64,000 bases of DNA. It comes from Gracilaria gracilis (lineage: Eukaryota; Rhodophyta; Florideophyceae; Gracilariales; Gracilariaceae). The notes beneath the pieces were generated by a model. The model ran no database searches and had not been told where the DNA came from. It saw only the letters and a program-made list of their open reading frames with translations. The stretch spans positions 96,753 to 160,752 of the forward strand of contig JARGSG010000262.1 in NCBI GenBank assembly GCA_030374805.1, given 5' to 3'. Positions 54,801 through 64,000 of this stretch are shown in pieces (positions within the stretch are counted from its first letter, which is position 1; each line of letters starts with the position of its first letter). The position numbers were made by a program, and so were the translations under genes.

Positions 54801-56058
54801 TGACCGAACCGTAGGCTTCTGCATCATCATCCGCTATACTTTGTTCCTTTGACAGAATCCGATGGTACACATGCTCCCAAGAGCGTGCAACGTCATCCTC
54901 GAATTGCCCGCTCTCCCTCCGCACCGTCTCGCCCACAACTCCTAGTGCCACCGGAAGCCCATTGCAGATACGCAGCAAACCTCTTACAGCTTCTTCACTC
55001 CTTTGGGCCAAGGATACTTTCCGCTCGAACTTCGCATGTTCCATCAACATTTCTCGCGCTTTGTCGCCATATGTTTCCAGCGCTTTAAACTTAATGTGTT
55101 TGTCGCATGCATCCATGAGCTTCTGAGATCTTGTCGTGTACACCAGACGGCTGTTTCCGCTCAATAGTGTTGCCAGAACTCTCGGCACTCTTGTAGAAAT
55201 GCCGTTAACCAGCCATATGTCATCGATGAGCAAGAGGCATGTTTGGTTTTTGAACCAAGTCGACGCAGCATCTACAGCTTCCTGTAACTCTTTCGAGCCC
55301 TTCAACCTTTCGGCCAGGGGTAAATTGCCAGTACGTTGCACCAATGTAGCAATTCCTGTTATGACTTGTGATAACGTAGCATGGTTTCCCAGTTGAATGT
55401 ACAGCACGCCTCCAGTAAACCTTCGCTTGATATCTTGAACCTCCGCCAGGCCTCGCAGTGCACATGTCTTACCAACACCGCCCATCCCGACGGCTACCAC
55501 CCCAACTATCCTGGAATTACCTTCCTGCAATACAGCGGCCTTCAGCCTGCCTTCGCATGTTGAAGTAGAGCGATAATCCAATATGAGTCGTGGTGGGTTC
55601 GGGGGCACATTACAATGGGGAACGAAATCATGGTGCATGGACTGTTGTTGAAGCTCTCTGGACACCGGTGCAACTTTATCGCTTAGAAACTCCAAGCACT
55701 TGTTCACACTTTGTTCACAGCGATCTAAGATTTGCTTCATGCGATTGACGCGATCGGTGTACTTGGCAGATGCTATTCGCGACTGCCACTCCTCGAGTGC
55801 CTTAAAGTCCTCCTCCATGGTTGTGAGATGCGTGTGTAGTACGGTGTCCATTATGGGGTCATCGGCAACAACTGATTCCAGCGTGGGGGTCAGACGTCGA
55901 ATACCTGCTACATGGCGTTGAAGTAGATCCAGCCTGGTGCGGTTGTCGCTGGTGAGGTCCTGGCGTTCGCGCAAGCGGTTTACGAAAGCAGGAACCTTGT
56001 CACAAAAAGCCACCAAAGCGTTAACCACTCCGGCGGATGCTGTTACAACTGCTGCCAT
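51891..56058 (-). CDS. NB-ARC/WD40 STAND (NLR-like) protein, one frameshift
   Basis: ATG at 56,058 in a strong context (ACCATGG), with a TATA box 118 bp upstream. Residues 1-140 are a helical N-terminal domain. The NB-ARC ATPase follows with P-loop GMGGVGKT (191-198), Walker B LLLIDD (275-280), SRLVYTTR (303-310) and GLPVA (367-371). A winged-helix/linker region leads to a WD40 propeller region (about 53,580-52,240). It has ten canonical 43-aa repeats (LVGHT..V.CVAWS.DG..V.SGS.D..VRVWDV) plus degenerate edge repeats. This is the layout of Apaf1-like and fungal NWD receptors: a signal frees the ATPase to oligomerise. The frame changes at an A5 run (plus strand 54,172-54,176). Taking one base from that run joins the frames as KQLLWLLLQPEWI. 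It is a recent mutation or a sequence error. Ligand and effector unknown. Confidence 0.88.
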
Positions 56059-56168
56059 GGTTTTGTCGGTACGCAAACGACGAAAGGATGAATAAACGGT
56101 GATCGATGGCGGTACAACGAGTGCTGCGAACAGAACGTGAATGACTACGTTCGCGGTGCGAGAGTGGT

Positions 56169-56176
56169 TATTTATA
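56169..56176 (-). promoter_or_regulatory. TATA box of the NB-ARC/WD40 gene
   Basis: Minus-strand TATAAATA, 118 bp before the chosen ATG. It supports 56,058 rather than the longer upstream open frame, which would run through the TATA box. Confidence 0.5.
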
Positions 56177-56199
56177 TGCACGCCACAAGTTACTTTGTA

Positions 56200-57050
56200 A
56201 CTTCGAGTCTAAGAATTCACATCGGTCCAGCAATGCTTCCTAAAGGTATTTACAAATCGATGCGGAAAGGCACACAGCCATGTCTGACGCGCTGAGTTGG
56301 CACAGTAAGGCTCCACGATGGCCAACTCAAGGAATTAAATGTGTGGCGCAGAGCGCCGCGTAAGTTTGCTTGCAGCTCTCAGTTGGCATCGCAGGAGGCT
56401 TCTTCCTCCACAAGGAGACAAAAGATCGTTACGGTCACAGGCTATTGGCGGCAGCCACGCGGTGTTTGTTGGCATAACGCAATCCTGTGATGCGAGATCC
56501 ACTCTCGAGGTAGTCTCGTAGTGCGCCTTGAGCTGGATACAACAAAAACGAAGGCGTCGCCCGTTGAAGCTCATCGATGACAGCTGTGCTCACAAACATT
56601 AGATATTGACAGTATAATATACATATTATGTGAGCTTTTTCTTGTTTCAGTTGATAGCAAAATACCGCAGACGCAATTGCTGGACACGTTGCTTGCGTTT
56701 TATCTCTGGTTTCATGGCACTTTCTTAGAAAAAATAACAAGGCCCCCTGACCAGTGCTTTTGTCCGCATGCGCCCCCTGCAGCCGCTGCGCCGTCTGCCT
56801 GCAAGTTTGCGCTCATGAACTTGTATTTGTACTCCTCTCTTGTTCTGTCAAGCTCCTTTTGTCTACAGGGTTACACTGGTCTCGGCAATGACATGCGCTT
56901 CCTCCATCGCCGCTGTGCGAACACTGCTTTGCGGAAATCTTGCTTGCTGATCTCTGAGCCTTGCTTAAAATAATGCGTTTGCGTGGCTCCACTATGGCAA
57001 AGATGTTGTACAGTACTTTTATAGTTTCTACGCTCAAATGACTGCTGCAG
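56200..57050. other. intergenic, nothing recognised
   Basis: One weak stem (GAGTTGGC/GCCAACTC, about 56,293-56,330) is visible. No gene is supported. Confidence 0.4.
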
Positions 57051-57054
57051 TCAA

Positions 57055-57390
57055 ATATTTGAATGTTTGGAATCTTGACCAGTCATGTGATTCCACTTTT
57101 TGAATGCTGCCTCTTTCCCCGCTTTGAATGATGTCAGCATTCTTGACTGGCATCGCAGTTCAAAGTTTGATTGCAATGCAATCAAACTTTGAATGCTACA
57201 TCGCTCAAAGTTTGACTGATTTTCGACTGTACACGTAGTAAATCTCCTTAGAACACGTCGCACACACGTACACATGTCACCAGAAAACTAACAATATCAT
57301 ATTGCATTTGAATGATTTTTGACTGTTTGACTGGTTTTTGTGAAATTGAAGCATTTTCTCTGAGTAGCAATCAAACATTTGAAGGGCATT
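57055..57390. repeat. cluster of TTTGAATG and TTGACTG words with a 35-bp palindrome
   Basis: TTTGAATG or TTTGAA recurs near 57,057, 57,102, 57,123, 57,188, 57,306 and 57,377. TTGACTG, GACTG or TTGACCAG recurs between them. A perfect 17-bp inverted repeat around one base lies at 57,159-57,193. Confidence 0.6.
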
Positions 57391-57525
57391 TTTTCTAACC
57401 TTTGGACTGGGAGCAGCGGGAAAATGGCCTTTTTTGAAATATATGGCATACCTGCGGCGCAGGTTAATTTAAAAAAACATGCCCCTGTAACCTAGGTGCC
57501 CTCTGAAGCCACATTTTTATCGCAA

Positions 57526-57632
57526 GGCTCCTATAGGGACACAAAACTGGCAATTAGCTAAATATTCCTAGCTAATTTAAGCAAATCCAGCTAGAACAGT
57601 AACTTTGGCTACTGTTCTGGAGCTCTACTGCA
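57526..57632 (+). repeat. dispersed hairpin repeat, copy 2 (uninterrupted)
   Basis: It shows about 75-80% similarity by eye to the split copy at 42.6/48.3 kb. It ends in hairpin AGAACAGTA-loop-TACTGTTCT followed by GGAGCTCTAC. Confidence 0.6.
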
Positions 57633-57639
57633 ATTATTT

Positions 57640-58655
57640 GTAAATTTTTAGTTCTTAACGCCATGCATAGAATACTCAAATTCTAGTCCAAGATTGTATT
57701 GATAGTCAATAATTCATTTAAAACAAGCGCCTTGTCACACAGAGCTGTTGAAATTCTCTTAGCATGCATGCTGTGCTTGGATCACAAAACCAATAATATT
57801 TAACAATAGAAGGCAAACACATTCCAACTCTCTTGTTTGATACTTAACCACAGAAAAAACGAACTTACAATTTTTTGGACTAACGTAAATCTGAGATTTA
57901 AAAATTACTTATGCAGATTGTGTCTATATTCTCTGCGTTCATTGACTCAAAGCCAAATTTTATACCGAAAAAGGCTTTTCTGTGATCCTGTTACAGACCG
58001 GATTTTTTTTTGGTGGAAGAATGTCCTTTTATTATTTTTTATTTCTTTAGACCATTAAAGTTTCATTGTTGTTACAACCAGTTTACACATACATATATTT
58101 CTAGGAAACGTTTTGAGGTTTTATTGAGCAGGAATTGTTTGAGTACATTATCTCGAATAGAATTTTTCTCCCTGCACCGAATTTCGTAAAATTGTTATGC
58201 GTTCTAGGAAGAAGAAATCTTTTGCTGCTTATCGACGTAGAGTAGGTTACAATTTTCAACCAAACCCTAATTTCCTGTCGTCTTGTATGAAACAGCTGAT
58301 CAAACGAACCATAAATTGTGATGATTCCTTTAATGCGAATGATCACGTAAGTAAGCTATAGAACTTTGGTCTCTTTTCAGAAACATGCTTCTCAAAGTTT
58401 TCATTTTCAAAAAAAAGTAGGACAGCAAAAATAAAACTGTACTGTTAATTCTTTGATTTCATCTTACATTTATCTATTGTTTTCCAAAAATACGTACGCC
58501 CAGTGACTGTAAAAAGATGTTAGCCACACTAATTAAGGTAACAAAATTAAGGCAGGAGCACAATAACCAATATGGGTCACAACCAGTAATAAACTACACT
58601 ATTTACGGTTGTTGGTAATTTACTCACAATTCACCATGACGTACAACTCTGGGAT
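57640..58655. other. AT-rich intergenic, nothing recognised
   Basis: Short A/T-biased frames only. No gene, RNA or repeat is supported. Confidence 0.5.
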
Positions 58656-58658
58656 GGA

Positions 58659-58910
58659 ATATGGACGCCCCTACCCGCTTGGTGGTTAATCAAGCCGTGC
58701 ACGAGCTCTCTCAACGCATACCTAAATTGGTTGAAACAAACCTCTTAACGGGTGCCCGAAAGCATATCTACCGAGTGGTTCAAGACCTTTGAGTTTGCGA
58801 AAAAAATGGCGGAAGCAAAAACCCCTGGGCTTAATATGGTTACACGCAAACCACAAGAAATCCCTGCAGGTTTTTTTGCACCAATCAAGCCGATTCCGGC
58901 CGATAGTGCA
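58659..58910 (+). pseudogene. relic of element-B gag
   Basis: The plus strand encodes the gag segment found at about 21,425-21,685 in element B (VHELSQRIP.LVET.LLTGAR.HIYRVVQDL then MAEAKTPG, then APIKPIPADSA). It is flanked by unrelated DNA. It has a TGG-to-TGA stop and a one-base shift in an A7 run, but it preserves the uninterrupted KTPGLNMVTRKPQ that element B has lost. One exact ACC-N5-GGT site is present at 58,673-58,683. Confidence 0.85.
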
Positions 58911-61900
58911 TCGACCATACTGTTTTGGGCGAGCCCAGTCTTGTTTGTCTTCTTCGATGGGCATCCAGAGGATTGAAAAGAGTACAACAGAGACAATTAT
59001 TCGCAAAAGGTTTCCAGAGCGAAGTAAAGGTATTTTAAGGGGCTTCCGTTGAAAGTATATAGGCTTTATCGAACCAAATATCAGTTATTGAACAGATTGT
59101 GAACGTGAGAAGGAGAGGAGAAAAGAGAAACGTATTTTGTAGATACTCTGAGACAAGCCTATCACTTGAAGAAGAGGAAATACCAATCTTCTGCGTCTAA
59201 TCCCATTTATTGTCTTCAAGGCCTCTCCTAGGTGCCTATAGCAAGACGCAATGGTTACGGGGTACTTTTTAACCTTTTGAACTGATATGGTGGCTGAAAG
59301 TCTATTAACACGTCATCGGGATGTTGGAGAACTTCTCAGAATAATTATGAACAACGTTACTGTTTCGCAGCTATTCTATCCGTTGCGTCCGTAAATGTTA
59401 TGCCACTCGCTCACAGATCTACTTCTAGATGAAGAACGGCAGCAGCACTCCTGGTCTTGACTGTCGATGTTTTGTTTAGGCTGGAATCTCTACCGTACTA
59501 ATTTACCACCGTTCAGGGACCATGTTTTAGTGCAGCGGCCTTGTCTTTCGCTACATTTTCGCTCGTGTGAGGGTTTTCAAACTGCTTAATGTGATATTTT
59601 GTGTTTGTACTCTTTACTTTGTTGCGTTAAGCCTCCTTCATCGCATACATATCAGTCCCTGCAGATTGCGAGTCGCTCTCTAAATCGTACCCGTCGATTG
59701 TATGCATGCCATGGTCTCTTGCTCTTTTGGCCCAATCCATAGACGAGGAATTTGGTGGGGAACGCGTGCAAAAGCAACTGAAACAAAAGTACTAACCCTG
59801 AATTGTAGGTTTATTATTGTGTATGTCTTGGCGACGATGGTATTCAGATACTGTTTGCACTCCTGCTTTGCATATAACGTTCATTTCCCACATGAATCTC
59901 TGGTTTTGGTCTTCTTGTTCCACTCTGATCAATGTTTCTATACATTTCCTGACAATCTCTTAATTTAGTTGCCATGGATTTGAACTCACCGCCTTTTAAA
60001 CGGTTGATGGAACCTGTTTTCTGAGCGAACGCCATGTCTTACAGAACAGTGTCTCCTTCTCAGTGCAGGAATCAGGTCGTCTTGCAGGCGCCGTATGAAT
60101 GTGATCTTGAAATGCTCTGGCGTTTCTACGGGTACTGAGCCCCGTCTCGGCAACATAGAACTTTTAACCACTTCCGTAGTCCCACCACTAACCACCCTTT
60201 ACAGTTCCTGTCCCTGTAGCGATACCTCCGCCTGACCTCCTATATCGCTACGGCACCATGGCTTAAGTCCGCAATTGCCCCACCGTTGCCTTGGAATCTG
60301 GCATTGCTGCTGCTCCTCATGCAACCACACCTTGCTACCATCTTATGCCGCCTTTAGTGCTTCATACTGTGTCATGACTTTGTCCCCGCCTTCATGTTCT
60401 TTCTTCGTTTCATATAACTACTGACGCTCCATACATGTCATATTTCTGCTTCCCATCACCGTCGAATATCATCATCGCCACTTCCCTCAGAAAGACTATG
60501 AACCTAGTTTCTTCTTCTTCTTCTCAGCTCAACTTGCAACAATGAAACCCCGCCGATTCCATTCTCATCCCTGCATCAATTCATGTAATTGTTGCTATAC
60601 CACACTTTTCACTCGCTCTTTTGCCAGTTGTTGCGGTTGTACTTTTATGCATATACCACCTTCGAACCACCGAGCCCATATCTTCATCTCCAGTGAGATG
60701 AAGAACATGAATAGAAAGTCTTAATCTTATGCACCTGGTTTCTTTTCTGGTCTCAGGTCTCCTTGCTGCGCAATCGGCGTTATTCAGTCGTCTACTGCCA
60801 TTCTGCCAGAGCGAATTCCATAATATTACTGAGGTCGTTCAATCATCTACATCACCTTTCGGACAGCCTCACCCATTTCTCTCACTTCATGATCGCCGTA
60901 TAACCCCCGTCGCTTTTCGGTTTGGTCAAGCTGTACAATTGCCGTTTCTCTGCCCCACATCGTTCCACCATCTTCATCCTACAGAGACTATCAGCTAAAC
61001 CCCATCTTCGTGTTTTCTGGACTCTTCCGATGGATATAATCTCGTTTCACAAACCCCTTTTCTTCGTTTCGTCTCAGCAGACTAACACTGTTTTATGGTA
61101 TCCGCCATTCGCGTACTGGCATGGTTTCTGTTCCAATGCTTCTTTTCACGTTAATCTGGGCACAGCGCTCGTTGTTCTGGCGCTGTAGTACAGTTTCCAA
61201 CTCGTACCGCTTTGTGAAGCATTTTTCTCACACGGATGGAGTCATCGAAACAATGATTAACTGCATTAATTGATTTCTTAACAGCATATCTCCTGTTTCT
61301 TCTAACCAGTTACATAATTTTTTGACCTCATTATGTTACCACTAATACGCTGATATTGCGGTTGTTGGCTTCTCAATTTCGTCTTCACATGTTCTATTTC
61401 GATCCCATGTTGCTCACGACTCTAAGTTCTTTCACAGTTCTCCATGCTTTTCCCACCATCGTTCTTTTGTGATCTGGAGGCTTTTCTCAAACCAAATACC
61501 CTCCCGTTATCTCCAAGGATTCCTTCATCCTTGTGTTTCAGTCATTTTTGAATTCGAATCCATTCAGCAGGAGTGTGTTGAGGCCTTTTCCTTTAACGCT
61601 TGCTCACGAAACCAGTACTACTGTACAGAGGATGGTGGCTTAGGTTTTGACGCCATACTGCGAGAACAGATGAAATCTAAGTTAAGATTGTGCACCTCCA
61701 ACGAGTTGGATAGGAATCATATCATTTTTTGAATGTACTCAGAATTTCAGCCCTTGTGCGGAAACTGCTGGTGTTCCTATCACCTCTTGTAATGAAACGG
61801 TCGTGTACATTGGTTTTGGGGCTAAAGAGCCTCATCTCCAGTGTCTCATGAGACTGGACAGGTGACATTGAAGTTTTCATCCCATTTTTATGCTTGAAGA

Positions 61901-62930
61901 AAACATGGTGGAGCATGGGGAACGACGCGGTCTCGCTAGCCGTCTGGACCACAACAGTTTGATCGTGCCTTCGAACCTGTACACAATGCACACTACTTTC
62001 TCGGTGTTGTGATCAGGGAAGAGGGCTTACAAACTGGAAAAAGATACTCCAATCCATGGAATGCGGGTTCAAATTCTGCCGAGTTACCTCGGGTGAATAT
62101 GGGGGCTCGCTTAATTTCATGGTAACCGGAAGGAGGATCCACAGCCGGGAGAGTTGATAGGAGTAGCTACTACTCTAGTCTCACATGAGTGTCTGGGGTA
62201 GATTAATGAGGAGCAATTTCACCCGCAAGGGCATGCAGGCGTGGCTGTCAGGTGCAGTAGCGGATAGGTACTTGACGTGCTTCTTTTTGCCGATGAAATC
62301 CTGGTGGGAGACTTAGGATTGAATACTGAATCTGCGATGGCGGTGATGATAACAATAGCGCTAGAATCGGTGGCTGTATCGGTGGTTGGCAACGAAGATC
62401 ATCATGAGTAGAAGCTGGAATGGGTGCAGCAACACGGGCAATATGAGTGAGTTTGGAATGGGTGCGTTAAAAGCAGAACTTTCATTACAAGCTCCCGGCG
62501 TTCTCGATGGGATGTATTCTACTAGGTCACTACATCGTAACTGTACACTTGTTAAAATTGACAGTTAGAAAGTCGCGATTCGTACAGTTGGAAATGCTCT
62601 TTCTTCATTCTGTAAATTACCGCTCATTGTTTCGCAATGCATCGAATAAAAACAGAATATTGCTTGAACACTTTATTGAAGAAATACTTAGAACTCACTT
62701 TGTCCTGTCCTAGAAAGTAAGGAGTGTCAAACTCAATTGAATTGAGAATCAGTTGAAAATTTCAATGAATAAATAAATATAAATAATTGAAGCAGTTTTG
62801 CCTGGGAAAGGGCCTTACGCCTACCAATGGTGACCGAGCTCTCATCCCGCCACATTGACGCAATAAATTCCAAAATATACGTAGGAAACTTTTGATACTG
62901 GGGGTAGCCGGATGGAGCCTTCCATGATCT
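58911..62930. other. intergenic, nothing recognised
   Basis: Only small frames without family features. The sequence is of mixed composition with no LTR, tRNA or tandem repeat that I can support. Confidence 0.5.
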
Positions 62931-63915
62931 CTATGGGCGGACATTCCACTTCGGAAATAAGTTCAACACCCTAATCATAGCATTCCGAACTTCCTGCGTT
63001 ACCTCGATATCCGTCTCATTTTCCCGCACGCACAATGCGAATTGAATAATTGCGGCGTGCCTAGCATGGGCAAAGCAGTCAGGGTCCGGGTCACACCCGA
63101 TGAACCTACGATGCTGTTGTAACTCCATGCATGCCATTGCTGTCGAAAACGTCCCCGCAAACAAGTCGATCACAATAAAACCGACTGATTGGGTCCTTCA
63201 ACAATGCCCGAGGTTTCTGTTCGGACCTCACCTTTTGTAAAACGTAGCCCCCACGTTGTTCTTTCTCTTCCACTGAAGAATCTCCCCATGAGACATGGGG
63301 GGTACCTGGTCAATGACACTGTGGTACCCCGGGTACCTCGACTACACGAAGTTGAAGTTCTCATAGTTCACCACCACATGCTGCTGCGCGTAGCTGAGAC
63401 CATTTCGAACTCCATGTGCAGCATACTCCATTGCAGGGAAAAGGAAGCACGACCTACGTCCAGGGTTATGCATCGGGTTGCCTTGCGACCGTACACAGTG
63501 CATTGGGACCTAGTCCACAACAAAGGAATGCCTTGGTACTCCGTTTTTGTCTTTTGCCCCAATGGCAGAAAGTACATCTCTCCATTCCTGGACATGCTCG
63601 AAAGCACTAAAATAACTAAATGGCGCCCAGGACGTAGCAGTCTTGATAGAAGCTTTGTTCCTTCTTCATGTCCTGAGGGCTCAGGACATCGTACCAGCTG
63701 TTGCTTAGGTTCTTGTTCCTTCGCATGTTGTCCATGAGAACAAGTTGAACCTTCCTAACGGAGACACACCATCTCTGCGCAACGTCTCGTCCATCTCTAC
63801 CATATCTCAAACCCGCAATTGTAGGAGCGAAAGTACTTCTGCATCTCCTCCTCACAACTTCGGAAAGCCATTTTGTCATCCAACGACGTAATGGATGGTC
63901 GATGATGGCCCCCAA
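62931..63915 (-). pseudogene. methyltransferase-like gene fragment, broken
   Basis: The last piece (63,173-62,931) has IDLFAGTFSTAMACMELQQHRRFIGCDPDPDCF. This is the SAM-binding motif I layout (D.FAG..ST....L....R..G.D.D) of amino-methyltransferases that act on DNA or RNA. The frame breaks at about 63,175: the 63,364-63,170 piece ends ...GPNQSV and the next begins GFIVIDLFAG one base off. A stop separates 63,368 from 63,364. The upstream piece 63,915-63,616 is basic and helical. I see no DPPY/DPPW motif. It may be a decayed N6- or N4-type DNA methyltransferase, possibly from a transposon. The 5' end may continue past 64,000. Confidence 0.45.
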
Positions 63916-64000
63916 TCGAGATTCCGCAAAGTCCTACTCCATATTCTGGGGCTGCCAAGTCTTCTACATCTCAGCCTGAGAAAGTGGTTGCTCTGGAGAT

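Noticed and set aside
62040..62120. GGTTCAAATTC resembling a tRNA B box
   Set aside because: No matching A box or cloverleaf could be folded around it; two mismatches to the consensus.

Overview
The window is nuclear DNA from a eukaryote whose genome is rich in LTR retrotransposons. Introns are few and short: one of 72 nt is clear at 25.7 kb and one of 129 nt in the ABC-transporter remnant. There are polyadenylation signals and TATA-like boxes, chromodomain Gypsy elements, a Plavaka-like DNA transposase and an NB-ARC/WD40 NLR-like gene. This mix would suit a red alga of the Chondrus type, but that is inference and cannot be proved from sequence alone.

Layout. 1-1.3 kb: decayed ABCB-type transporter, running off the left edge. 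2.0-7.6 kb: Gypsy chromovirus copy A1 (minus strand, pol frameshifted). 8.6-11.07 kb and 22.6-23.2 kb: the two halves of a Plavaka-like transposase gene, split by the 11.5-kb Gypsy element B (11,068-22,611). Element B holds frameshifted gag and pol and an extra decayed antisense coding region. 24.1-27.2 kb: an unknown two-exon gene and a small unknown gene. 27.2-29.4 kb: non-coding, with strong hairpins. 29.4-31.0 kb and 41.1-41.6 kb: a secreted or membrane Cys-rich host gene, split by Gypsy copy A2 (31,024-41,079, plus strand, intact ORF). A2 itself carries a pristine Copia element (31,235-35,846) nested in its left LTR. 42.7-48.3 kb: Gypsy copy A3 (minus strand, intact ORF), sister of A1, inserted in a small dispersed hairpin repeat. 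48.3-51.9 kb: AT-rich and gene-free. 51.9-56.1 kb: an NB-ARC/WD40 STAND protein with about ten nearly uniform 43-aa WD repeats and a one-base frameshift. 56.2-62.9 kb: non-coding, with palindromes, a second hairpin repeat and a relic of the element-B gag. 62.9-63.9 kb: a broken methyltransferase-like gene.

All five LTR insertions keep matching 5-bp target-site duplications, so their edges are base-exact. LTR pairs are identical or nearly so by eye, which means the insertions are recent. Taking out element B and A2 (with its nested Copia) restores the host reading frame exactly at both interrupted genes.

The most unusual signal is in element B. Its LTRs, gag, pol and antisense region are densely dotted with the gapped palindrome ACC-N5-GGT (spacers of 4 or 6 also occur). 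This is far above chance, independent of reading frame, and not apparent in the flanking host DNA or the other elements. It looks like a distributed protein-binding or recognition signal.
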